A stretch of 20,643 nucleotides of DNA, taken from positions 1 through 20,643 of the forward strand of contig JAQGDQ010000882.1 in assembly GCA_030141605.1 (NCBI GenBank). Direction: 5' to 3'. The stretch comes from Tubiluchus corallicola (lineage: Eukaryota > Priapulida > Priapulimorpha > Priapulimorphida > Tubiluchidae). The translations under genes and the position numbers were made by a program. How positions within the stretch are numbered: position 1 is the stretch's first letter; each line of letters starts with the position of its first letter. The notes under the pieces were generated by a model. It was not told the origin of the DNA. It ran no database searches and worked only from the letters and a program-made list of their open reading frames with translations. This document shows positions 8,086-17,245 of this stretch, piece after piece.

Positions 8086-9335
8086 AATCTGTAGCGACTA
8101 CAAAAACAATCAAACAATAAGACGATCTTTAGCGACCACAAAAACAATCAGAACAATAAGATAATGTTTAGCGACTACAAAAACAATCAAAACAATAAGA
8201 CAATGTTTAGCGACTACAAAAACAATCAGAACAATAAGACAATGTTTAGCGAATACAAAAACAATCAGAACAATAAGACAATCTTTAGCGACTACAAAAA
8301 CAATCAGAACAATAAGACAATGTTTAGCGAATACAAAAACAATCAGAACAATAAGACGATCTGTAGCGACTACAGAAACAATCAGAACAATAAGACGATC
8401 TTTAGCGACTACAGAAACAATCAGAACAATAAGACAATCTTTAGTGACTACAAAAACAATCAATACAATAAGACAATCTTTAGTGACTACAGAAACAATC
8501 AGAACAATAAGACGATCTTTAGCGAATACAAAAACAATCAGAACAATAAGACAATCTTTAGCGACTACAAAAACAATCAGAACAATAAGACAATCTTTAG
8601 CGACTACAAAAACAATCAGAACAATAAGACGATCTTTAGCGACTACAAAAACAATCAGAACAATAAGACGATCTTTAGCGACTACAAAAACAATCAGAAC
8701 AATAAGACAATCTTTAGCGACTACAAAAACAATCAGAACAATAAGACGATCTGTAGCGACTACAAAAACAATCAGAACAATAAGACGATCTTTAGCGACT
8801 ACAAAAACAATCAGAACAATAAGACAATCTTTAGCGACTACAAAAACAATCAGAACAATAAGACAATCTTTAGCGACTACAAAAACAATCAGAACAATAA
8901 GACGATCTTTAGCGACTACAAAAACAATCAGAACAATAAGACAATCTTTAGCGACTACAAAAACAATCAAAACAATAAGACAATCTTTAGCGACTACAAA
9001 AACAATCAGAACAATAAGACAATCTTTAGCGACTACAAAAACAATCAGAACAATAAGACAATCTTTAGCGACTACAAAAACAATCAGAACAATAAGACAA
9101 TCTTTAGCGACTACAAAAACAATCAGAACAATAAGACAATCTTTAGCGACTACAAAAACAATCAGAACAATAAGACAATCTTTAGCGACTACAAAAACAA
9201 TCAGAACAATAAGACAATCTTTAGCGACTACAAAAACAATTAAAACAATAAGACAATCTTTAGTGACTACAAAAACAATCAGAACAATAAGACGATCTTT
9301 AGCGACTACAAAAACAATTAAAACAATAAAACATC
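8086..9335. repeat. 39-bp minisatellite, about 32 copies
   Basis: Head-to-tail units of 39 bp, each containing AACAATAAGACAATCTTTAG and then CGACTACAAAAACAATCAG. Since 39 is divisible by three and the unit lacks stops in several frames, it creates long false open frames: plus TIFSDYKNNQNNK repeats, a second plus frame, and minus LIVLIVFVVAKD repeats. Left-hand copies are more varied (GAATAC, GTAGCG, ACAGAA variants). Right-hand copies are almost uniform, suggesting recent homogenisation there. I do not call a protein. Confidence 0.93.
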
Positions 9336-9910
9336 CTGGTGGTTAATGTCAGAAAGAGAAAGTTTGAGGAGCTTTCATCCTTCTAGAACAACTAAAGTAC
9401 TTAAAGAAAAGACCAAGCCGTGTAGGAAGTGGGGCTCATTATTTCAATGTTCGCAAAGAACGTCAGAAGGGCTTAGAAATCATACTGCAACAAGCGCCTC
9501 ATGTAATTGACAAAATCACGTGAAAGTCGTGAACACTTCATGCTTGGGTACTCCCATTTTCAATACCCATTCTTCTTCCAATGACGTCATTCGTCCCGAA
9601 GAAAAGTAGCGCACTGTCAGTCTTTGTTAATAATATAAGTTTTTACAAAAAAACTAGATGGATAATTTTGTAATATTTTTGCGTAAACATTATTTAAACT
9701 GCAGAAGTTTGAATCAGTTTAAGCAGTGCGCGCTTACCAAAAGCAATGACGCGCTTGAGAAAAATCACCAAGTCTCACAATTATGTCACGATTTTCAAGT
9801 TAATGGTGGCAACTACAGTGCACCTGAAAATTTCCATTCAGTGGTAGTATACTTTCAATTCTATGCTTTACAGGCAGTTCTTTGCAAATTTCTTTGTGTT
9901 ATTTTTCTAA
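9336..9910. other. Non-coding, with a consensus CRE octamer
   Basis: No recognisable gene. A palindromic TGACGTCA (CREB/ATF-type site) occurs at 9582-9589, but no adjacent promoter or exon can be supported. A plus open frame of 109 codons (9658-9987) has no family resemblance I can see. Confidence 0.35.
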
Positions 9911-10170
9911 CCCGTTGTATCCCGTGGGATACTAGAATATTTTCTGCGTTTAAAATTAATAAAATTTTAAAACTGACAGTTATTTGATCTGTTAATAGTT
10001 ATTTTGATTTAAGCCAATAACAAGAGATTAAAATAGTGATAAAATGGCAAACTAGAAAATCTTCATGGCATAAAAACTGCGCAGGGTACAGTACTTTAGA
10101 GACGACATTGTACAGATCAGCATAGCATGCATACTAAATGTCTTAAATACTTTATTTGGGACTGAAAGGG
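9911..10170. mobile_element. Possible degenerate piggyBac-like MITE
   Basis: The right side reads ACTGAAAGGG followed by TTAA (10171-10174), so the inverted end starts CCCTTTCAGTCCC. The left side is CTAA then CCCGTTGTATCCC, a partial match with a mutated TTAA. CCCTTTCA is shared with the better element at 19357. The inverted match is poor, so this is tentative. Confidence 0.25.
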
Positions 10171-10174
10171 TTAA

Positions 10175-10787
10175 GTGATAACAGTAAAATAAACCCCACA
10201 CATACTAAGTGACTTGTTCTTTCCTTTAAACTCAACAGACCCGTAGAACGTCAGAATCTTAAAAATACAAGTTCATCAAAAAATACGGAGCTAAGCAGTA
10301 AACACAACGCAGATAATTTGTCATCGTAAAAAGATCTACAAAATGTTTTTGAAAACTGGCACAAGAAGTAATCGTAACATGTAATAAGTGTTTTCACTCA
10401 CACGTAAGTGAGAAGGGGTGAGTCGGTACTGGAACCACTCCGGGTTTTTTGTGATCGCAAAATCAGCCTGTACTGAATATTCGGAGCTAACCTATATTAC
10501 TTTGCTTTTACTAGACAGCTTAAATTCGCTGTGAAAAAATAAGTAATTCAAATTATATCACTGATACTCAGATTGTTTTACACCAAAAGCTGCTAAAACA
10601 ATCACATATTTTGCATATTTTCATAATTTTGTAAATAACACTCGCTCTACAAGTGGACCCAATTTCACCATGCACCAGTTGAGATAGTTTGGGTTAGGAT
10701 TAGGGTCCATTTACACGCAAAAAACGATCTTTGAAATCCATCTTTGTACTGTACAGATTTTTTCTGCAAGCGAGCTAGGTACATTCA
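10175..10787. other. AT-rich spacer
   Basis: No gene or array seen. Degenerate relatives of the neighbouring 51-bp repeat begin near 10777. Confidence 0.4.
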
Positions 10788-11775
10788 ATCACTTTTAGTC
10801 ACTTTTGGTGACTTTAAAAATTCACCAAAAATACATTGGGTATATTTGAATGATGACCAAAAAACACATCTGGTGCTTTGCAGAGAAAATTGGTGACTTT
10901 TCACAACCAAAAAATACATTAGGTGATTCTGCAGTGAAAATTGTTGACTTTTTACAACCAAAAAAATACATTAGGTGATTTTGCAGTGAAAATTGGTGAC
11001 TTTTCACAACCAAAAAATACATTAGGTGATTCTGCAGTGAAAATTGTTGACTTTTTACAACCAAAAAAATACATTAGGTGATTTTGCAGTGAAAATTGGT
11101 GACTTTTCACAACCAAAAAATACATTAGGTGATTCTGCAGTGAAAATTGTTGACTTTTTACAACCAAAAAAATACATTAGGTGATTTTGCAGTGAAAATT
11201 GGTGACTTTTCACAACCAAAAAATACATTAGGTGATTCTGCAGTGAAAATTGTTGACTTTTTACAACCAAAAAAATACATTAGGTGATTTTGCAGTGAAA
11301 ATTGGTGACTTTTTACAACGAAAAAATACATTAGGTGATTTTGCAGTGAAAACTGATGACTTTTCACAACCAAAAAATACATCACGTGATTTTGCAGTGA
11401 AAATTGGTGACTTTTCACAACCAAAAATACATAAATACATTAGGTGACTTTGCAGTGAAAATTGGTGACTTTTCACAACCAAAAACACATTAGGTGACTT
11501 TGCAGTGAAAATTGGTGACTTTTCACAACCCAAAAATACATTAGGTGACTTTGCAGTGAAAATTGGTGACTTTTCACAACCAAAAACACATTAGGTGATT
11601 TTGCAGTGAAAATTGGTGACTTTTTAATGTTTTTTGTTTGGCTAAAAATGCGGTAATTACTTTGGTGAATTTAAAGTGAGTTTAGGTAACTTTTGTATGG
11701 CTAAATACATATGTGACGATTTTCTCTTTGTAGAAAAACATTTCACGACTTTATAGTAACTTTTGGTAACTTCTG
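10788..11775. repeat. 51/52-bp minisatellite with 103-bp higher-order period, downstream of gene 3
   Basis: Around fifteen core units of 51-52 bp carry TACATTAGGTGATTTTGCAG and AATTGGTGACTTTTCACAAC. Between about 10922 and 11334 two unit types alternate (GATTCTGCAG with ATTGTTGACTTTTTAC, and GATTTTGCAG with ATTGGTGACTTTTCAC), giving four copies of a 103-bp dimer. Outer units at both ends are strongly diverged (GGTAACTTTTGTATGG), the usual pattern of an array homogenised from the middle. The unit itself looks built from an older block of about 25 bp around GGTGACTTT. The right edge reaches within about 10 bp of the gene 3 stop codon. Confidence 0.9.
11623..11628 (-). terminator. Candidate polyadenylation signal for gene 3
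   Basis: An ATTAAA hexamer on the minus strand lies about 160 bases after the gene 3 stop, at the inner edge of the core array. It is a common variant signal, but in AT-rich DNA it may be chance. Confidence 0.25.
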
Positions 11776-11785
11776 CACGAAAATG

Positions 11786-12787
11786 TCAATTCATCTGTGT
11801 AATGAGTCCAATGATGTCCTTATGAACGGAGTGAAAAATACGATCCACTGGATCCATGCCGTCAATGTAGTTCAGCAGCACACCACCAGATGTCTCTAAT
11901 TCCTGTTTATACTTCACGTACATGGGCCAGGCGACGGCGTCGAGGTAACCGTCGATCTCGGGCAGCTCGTACGCGCGGGCGTTCCGTCTGCGGACGCACT
12001 CCTCTTTCGGCAGCGTGAAGAAGTAGCGCAAATCGAACAGTCTGCACAGCGGTTGATGATTGAAGATGAGGATGCCTTCGACGATGATGATGGAAACATC
12101 GCAGTGACCTGCACCGGATTCCGCAGGACAATGTCCTGTGGTCATTTCGTCCCTCTCAGCAGAATCAGCATCGCCATTACTATGTAATTTCTTCACAGCA
12201 ATACCGTCACGGCTTGTCGGTAGGTAATTATCACATTCATTCTTACCCTGATTATACTTATTTAAATCTACATTATCGTCACCGAATGTTACAACTCTAG
12301 GTAGTACATCTATAGTCATGTCATCTCCACCTTTGTGTGGATTTCCAGTCAATTCAAGCGAGTTTTTTTCAAGACGCATCTGCACTTTTGCACTTTCGCT
12401 GCCATCCGGAAACGTAGGATGTCGCAAATGTCGCGGACTGGATGATTTGTGGTTCGATCGTCGTTGTTCGAGCAGTTGATTTAGCTGACCTTCCGAAGTC
12501 CGATTCTCGGCGGCAAAAATGGCGTCGCGCACCGCCAACGTCAACGAATCATTGTCTATGCTGCTCAAAATGTCGAAATTTGCAAACGAATCTCCGCCAA
12601 ACTCGGGAAGACGAACGTGCTTATCACTATCCAGCGGCCAGTAGAAATCGTCCGCGCGAATGACCCGCGTCCTAGGGAACGTGTCGCAGATCCGTTTTGC
12701 CAGCGTAGACTTCCCGCCGTTAGTGACGCCGCCTAGGCCGATGACGATGCAGCGGCTGACAGATCTGGCACTCCCGACGCCCGCCAT
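11786..12787 (-). CDS. Nicotinamide riboside kinase-like protein with a non-repetitive loop insertion (gene 3)
   Basis: Starting at MAGVGSARSVSR the protein has 333 residues, against about 200 for the family. Seen in order: P-loop GGVTNGGKST (19-28), IRADDFYW with Asp46 (human NRK1 Asp36), FANFD with Asp72 (human Asp56), IIIVEGILIFNHQPL (233-247) with Glu237 matching human Glu98, the lid CVRRRNARAY (265-274), GYLDAVAWPMYVKYK (280-294) and YIDG. About 140 residues (roughly 92-231) are inserted at the same loop as in gene 2. The insert is polar and unlike that of gene 2, without tandem repeats. A longer start at 12883 adds 32 residues that cross a textbook acceptor (TTTCATCCTCTAG, AG at 12802-12803), so I treat that part as intron. 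Exon sequence is GC-richer than its flanks. This is the most canonical active site of the three; activity is inferred. Confidence 0.88.
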   Translation of the reverse strand: MAGVGSARSVSRCIVIGLGGVTNGGKSTLAKRICDTFPRTRVIRADDFYWPLDSDKHVRLPEFGGDSFANFDILSSIDNDSLTLAVRDAIFAAENRTSEGQLNQLLEQRRSNHKSSSPRHLRHPTFPDGSESAKVQMRLEKNSLELTGNPHKGGDDMTIDVLPRVVTFGDDNVDLNKYNQGKNECDNYLPTSRDGIAVKKLHSNGDADSAERDEMTTGHCPAESGAGHCDVSIIIVEGILIFNHQPLCRLFDLRYFFTLPKEECVRRRNARAYELPEIDGYLDAVAWPMYVKYKQELETSGGVLLNYIDGMDPVDRIFHSVHKDIIGLITQMN

Positions 12788-12801
12788 CGGAGCGTTATGA
12801 A

Positions 12802-12825
12802 CTAGAGGATGAAAGCAAAGAAGAG
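12802..12825 (-). other. Predicted 3' splice acceptor of a 5'UTR intron, gene 3
   Basis: On the minus strand a long pyrimidine tract ends in TTTCATCCTCTAG, 14 nt before the start codon. Genes 1 and 2 have comparable acceptors 18 and 36 nt before their starts. No clear donor was found further upstream. Confidence 0.5.
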
Positions 12826-12896
12826 AATTGGAGAAAACAGCACAGCAGAGACAGAGAGAATTGATTCTAACTAGCCGCTTCATTAGCGATTTAACA

Positions 12897-12945
12897 GCAT
12901 GCTTATCTCAGCGGTAAAACAAACGACTTGCAGATTAAAACAACA
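12897..12945 (+). other. tRNA-like half, possible SINE head or decayed tRNA
   Basis: TATCTCAGCGGTAAAAC resembles a tRNA D-arm (A box), and is followed by ACTTGCAGATTAAAAC like a Cys-type anticodon loop. The anticodon stem does not pair well and no B box follows. It is probably a fossil or chance. Confidence 0.2.
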
Positions 12946-13095
12946 GATGGCGTTGATGGTACAGCGTTTAAACTTAACGTAAACACAAAACAAGTAATAG
13001 ACTTTCAGCCACTGATAAATAAACACCAGACTCAGTAACTTCTACCCATTTATTATTATTTAGATTGGAATGAGAATAATCACATGGTTAAGAAC

Positions 13096-13533
13096 CAGGG
13101 GCGGAACTAGGGGGGAGCGAGGGGGGGGGGGGGCGCCCCCCCGTCAAAATTTGCGCCCCATGCAAAATCGGACAAATAATTTTTTTGCAGTGAAAATTGC
13201 AGTTCGCATGTAATCATTTTCAATATGAATTAGAATTAGGTAAAAAAATGTTTGGTAGATTCAGTGTATTATTTTCTTAAAACTTGTGCGTGATAAATTT
13301 CTGTAAATAACAATTTAGTTAGAGGCACATTAATAACGTTAGGTTAACTGAGAGTTAATTTTCTCATTATTGCTCTGTCCGCTACGCCGTCCTACACACA
13401 TGCTAATTATAGGCCTGCATGCAGTATAAAAGGGGTTAAAAATTGGCTTAACCATTATTTAACCACTTCGGATACCTCGCCCTCCCAGAAAATTTTTGCG
13501 CCCCCCTGCTTGCCACATCTAGTTCCGGCCCTG
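13096..13533. mobile_element. hAT-type MITE with CAGGGGCGGAACTAG ends
   Basis: A 438-bp element. The left end CAGGGGCGGAACTAG and the inverted right end CAGGGCCGGAACTAG match at 14 of 15. Flanking 8-mers TTAAGAAC and GTAAGAAC match at 7 of 8, the hAT target-site hallmark. Subterminal G-tracts and GCGCCCCCC blocks form a further inverted pair. There is no transposase coding. Confidence 0.85.
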
Positions 13534-13883
13534 GTAAGAACAAACACTGAGATGTACATGTGTGATACGTATCACTACAGTCATGAACAAACCAAGCTGC
13601 ACGTGATTCTTATCACTGTCTAAACAGCCTGTTCTAGCACCTGCCGTGCAGTGTGAACCGGTCTAGAGCATTCAGGTAATGTAGGAAGTAATTTCCACGT
13701 TGTAACAGTTTAGTAAACAAACTCAGTCTTTCTGCATTATTTCTTTTATATAATTTCACAAGTTAACTTTATTGTTTTTAAAGAAAAATATATAAATAAA
13801 AAATCTCTGAAGCATGGTGTTTGCTAAAAGGATCTTAGTCTTAAGACTAAAATTGTTGTCTCAAATTAGTGGTAAGCATTGAA

Positions 13884-14325
13884 CAGGGTTCCCACAGAAT
13901 TTTAAAATAAACTTCACTGATTTTTCCCTGACCAAATATTGATTCTCCATGGCCAAGATAAGCAGAAATTGCATTACCAGTAAACATATTCAAACATTTT
14001 TGTGTATGGACATCGATACATACACTGATATATAATGTGTTAGCACAGTTGCAGTAGAGCTAACGAAATTACACTAACCACATTAAATAAACTTTCTTAA
14101 TCCAATCATTATTTTTTGAACAGAAATCGAAACTGGGAGCCTGTCATAGCAAAATTTTATTCGAACACGAATTGCTGAAAAATATGTTTGGAAAAATATC
14201 ATGGTGACTGTTTTTGCAACCCTTTCCAATTTCCTAGACTTTTGCGGGCATCGCCATCATTTTCCCCAACCTTTCATCAAATTATCTTTTTCCCTGACTT
14301 TTACATGGCTATCCAGGATAACCTG
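13884..14325. mobile_element. Possible degenerate hAT-like element
   Basis: The left side CAGGGTTCCCACAGAATTTT and nearby TTTTTCCCTGAC resemble common hAT-type MITE ends; the right side closes with ATCCAGGATAACCTG. The inverted match is poor (CAGG-TT--CC) and no 8-bp target duplication is visible. TTTTTCCCTGAC recurs near 14288 in the same orientation. The boundaries are tentative. Confidence 0.3.
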
Positions 14326-14339
14326 TATTTTCATAATCT

Positions 14340-14623
14340 TAGCTGAAATTTGATTAAAACCTAAAATTATAGATTCGAATACTTGAGCGCTTCGACCACA
14401 TACGTTCGTTACCATTAAAATGTTTGAAACATCACGCATTCGGGACAAATTAGCTGCAATGTTTGTGCAGATTTTTTAAACAAATTATTAGAGTTTTTAC
14501 TACGGAATAGAATCAAGCAACATGCACAATCTTTGTGACACTGCTTTTTATTAATGATTCGAAAATGTTTAAAACCGATTTCGAATTCGAAATTGCTTTT
14601 TTGGTAGAGAATGCTTACCCTTA
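14340..14623. mobile_element. hAT-type MITE, copy B (left end lost)
   Basis: Homologous to copies A and C: TTATAGATTCGAATA near the left, ATTAAAATGTTTGAAACAT, GCAACATGCACAATCTTTGT, and the right end GGTAGAGAATGCTTACCCTTA, matching the inverted left end of copy A. The TAGGG left terminus is missing or eroded. Confidence 0.65.
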
Positions 14624-14759
14624 TCTCCAGTATGTATATTATACAATTTTGTAGTGATTATTTGTCATAATTTAAAAAAGTACATTTGAGTTCGAACGAT
14701 AAAGTTAATACTATTACGAACAAAGGTAAATAACTAGTACCATGTATAAAAATTTAATA

Positions 14760-15694
14760 CACTCGTATTACAGTTTGCCGAACAAAAGCGGGGAGACGTC
14801 GGTCCGAATTTACAGCTTGTCCGTATTTTCCGATACTAAGCTAATACAGTAGGCGCCGTGCATTAGACTCATGGTAACGTAGAATCAATCACTTTAATTG
14901 TCTCAAATATCTGAATCACCTTGCAAAATAACGGCGGGACTTTCGGACAAAATCTGGTCCGCTAAAAGTCCCGCCGTTATTTTGCAAGGTGATTTGAGTC
15001 ATCAATTTCAGTCACGTTGCAAAATAACTGTGGGGCTTTCGGACAAAATCTGGTTCGCTAAAAGTCCCGCCGTTATTTTGCAAGGTGATTTGAGTCATCA
15101 GTGTATTAAATTTTATTTGAGTCACCTTGCAAAATAACGGCGGGACTTTCGGACAAAATCTGGTCCGCTAAAAGTCCCGCCGTTATTTTGCAAGGTGATT
15201 TGAGTCATCAGTGTATTAAATTTTATTTGAGTCACGTTGCAAAATAACGGCGGGACTTTCGGACAAAATCTGGTCCGCTAAAAGTCCCGCCATTATTTTG
15301 CAAGGTGATTTGAGTCATCAGTGTATTAAATTTTATTTGAGTCACCTTGCAAAATAACGGCAGGACTTTCGGACAAAATCTGGTCCGCTAAATGTCCCGC
15401 CGTTATTTTGCAAGGTGATTTGAGTCATCAGTGTATTAAATTTTATTTGAGTTACCTTGCAAAATAACGGCGGGACTTTTGGACAAAATCTGGTCCGCTA
15501 AAAGTCCCGCCGTTATTTTGCAAGGTGATTTGAGTCATCAGTGTATTAAATTTTATTTGAGTCAACTTGCAAAATAACGGCGGGACTTTTCTGGTCCGCT
15601 AAAAGTCCCGCCATTATTTTGCAAGGTGATTCAGATTTTGTCCAAATTTTCCGATATACGTAAAAGCGAGGTCCGGCAAACCGAGATATGAGTG
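14760..15694. mobile_element. TA-flanked inverted-repeat element carrying an internal hairpin array
   Basis: The left end CACTCGTATTACAGTTTGCC and inverted right end CACTCATATCTCGGTTTGCC match at 19 of the first 24 positions, and both are flanked by TA (14758-14759, 15695-15696). This fits a Tc1/mariner- or pogo-type non-autonomous element. The motif GTCC, two to three bases, then ATTTTCCGATA occurs in direct orientation at both sides of the interior (about 14820 and 15639). The middle is filled by seven hairpin units (separate entry). There is no transposase gene. Confidence 0.7.
14909..15637. repeat. Tandem array of seven large hairpins, 110-bp period
   Basis: Each unit has a left arm CACCTTGCAAAATAACGGCG continuing to GGACTTT, a loop containing CGGACAAAATCTGGTCCG (itself a 5-bp stem), and a nearly perfect inverted right arm ending TTTTGCAAGGTG. 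The spacer includes TCATCAGTGTATTAAATTTT. Left arms begin near 14914, 15011, 15121, 15231, 15341, 15451 and 15561, so the spacing is exactly 110 bp after the first unit. The outermost bases ATCTGAATCACC and GGTGATTCAGAT are inverted copies of each other, so the whole array is also bounded symmetrically. Arm mutations are not compensated. Confidence 0.92.
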
Positions 15695-15990
15695 TATCTT
15701 CAAATCATATTTCCTGTTTTTGCTTCCTGCGTTGCTCACTGAACTGATAAAGTTAAAAAACAAATCACCATCTAAAACATCCAATTCTAAGTTGAACGGT
15801 ATAACTAAATGACGGAAAAACTGCTTGCACAAAAGTCCAAAGTCCTAAAATGGCTTCGCACTTTGGCTTAATGCGTTTGCTGATGATAATTTTACTTGGC
15901 TTCCGAGACTTGACTACACCAAGCAACCGTTGAGTGAATTAAGCGACTAACACTAAATTTTGTCCTGGGTTGACACTATTCACTACTTGA
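15695..15990. other. AT-rich spacer
   Basis: Nothing supportable seen. A minus open frame at 15614-15832 starts in this spacer and runs into the hairpin element, and looks like chance. Confidence 0.4.
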
Positions 15991-16255
15991 TAGGGACGAG
16001 CATCGAACGTTCGAATTTGATTCAAACAAGTTTTTTTCGTTCGAATTATAGATTCGAATAATTCAGCACTTCAACGACATACGCTCTTCATCATCAAAAT
16101 GTTTCAAACATCTTGCAATTAGTGCAGTTTAGCTATGATTTCCGTGCACAATGTTTAAACAAATTATCAGTGGTTTTACTGCAGAGCAAAATCCAGCAAC
16201 ATGCATGATCTTTGTAAGACCAGTAATACTTTCACTGTAATGTTTCACATTTTTT
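15991..16255. mobile_element. hAT-type MITE, copy C (right end lost)
   Basis: Starts TAGGGACGAGCATCGAACG and follows copies A and B through TTATAGATTCGAATAATTCA, CATCAAAATGTTTCAAACAT and ACATGCATGATCTTTGT. Homology fades near 16255, and the GGTAGAGAATGC terminus is absent. Confidence 0.65.
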
Positions 16256-17245
16256 GAAGAGTTCATCACAACCAAGATGCCCTTTGGACAATTTAAAAAT
16301 AAAACAAGGTCTATGGTAATGACAATTAGAGAAGGGATTGCTTGAATGGTCAGTACTCAACGTTTGCCATTGTGTTTTGCCAACATTGAATAAGGCCGGC
16401 CACAAAAAAATTGTTTTTACCTCACCTCATCAGCTCAAAAGATGTCAGTAGGGAGGGAGGAAAAATTTTTTGAAGCTTGTGAATGTTTAAAGCTGAATCG
16501 TGGAATATTTAAAATCAGTTGAAATCAAATTTTTCGCATTTCTACGCTTCATTTTCTAGTTTTGTATTATTAAATCATCATAATTATCGATTATTGTATA
16601 GTTTCTTTGTTTTGTATCTAGAATGCACGTATACTCTGATAATTATGTTATAAGCGGTAACACTACTCGGCCGTTAATACACCGATTTGGCGGAAAATTT
16701 GATACTTTTTAGCCTCCAATTCAATGAGCATCATACAAAACGGCAACCCTGGGCAAAAGTTAGCAGCGGAAAAACATGGCGGTGTCCTGCATTCCCGCGT
16801 TGTAATAATTATTGCGTTTTACACTTTAAATTTAAAAAAATACGCTTTTACATGACTGCATCACGTAATCGTACAAAAAAAATTATAAAATTCCCGGCTT
16901 GGTGTGCGATAGAAAATATTACCGGGCGATTAGACGGAAACTAAAGCATTATTATGGTCGGTCTAACTGGACACAGAGGTCCGATAAAGCGCAGAATGTG
17001 ACGGGGCAGCAAAGATGCTACTTAATGGAGCGAGTATCAATATTAATGAGTGATTAATATACTTAAGGTAAAATTAACAAAGCTACTGTACAACATAACT
17101 TACCTACGTGAGTTTGTTTCGCATAACATTACACATCAGACGAAGCCAGTTTTCTATGCGGGTCGACACACCTACAAACACGAAGCTTGTGTTAGACTCC
17201 TAGTTCATACATAAATACAACAAACAGAAAAATGAGACAATGCAA
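16256..17245. other. Non-coding interval
   Basis: No gene recognised. An open frame at 16687-16944 begins with TTG, not ATG, and is low in coding character. No array or convincing transposon end was seen. Confidence 0.4.

Noticed and set aside
8110-8970. Hydrophobic Ile/Val repeat protein on the minus strand
   Set aside because: Same array read backwards; the regular LIVLIVFVVAKD pattern follows from the period being a multiple of three.
8164-9243. Long Asn/Lys-rich repetitive protein on the plus strand
   Set aside because: It is a by-product of the 39-bp array. Another plus frame and a minus frame are equally open, and there is no promoter, domain or flanking gene structure.
9658-9987. 109-residue plus-strand frame
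   Set aside because: No recognisable family, no splice or promoter context, and its end overlaps a possible MITE.
10822-11533. Several overlapping minus-strand frames with repeated FTAKSPNVF-type phrases
   Set aside because: They recur at 103-bp steps and come from the 51/52-bp minisatellite. All are short and start at arbitrary in-repeat ATGs.
11907-12131. Arg-rich minus-strand frames inside gene 3, and similar frames in gene 2 at 2938-3229
   Set aside because: Shadows of the GC-richer kinase coding sequence in other frames.
12788-12883. 32-residue N-terminal extension of gene 3 as a signal or mitochondrial peptide
   Set aside because: MKRLVRINSLCLCCAVF looks somewhat signal-like, but it spans a textbook polypyrimidine tract and AG. 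The MAGVG start is better supported.
14909-15637. CRISPR or microRNA cluster
   Set aside because: Spacers between hairpins are themselves repeated, and the stems are longer than typical miRNA precursors; a transposon-derived palindrome is a simpler reading.
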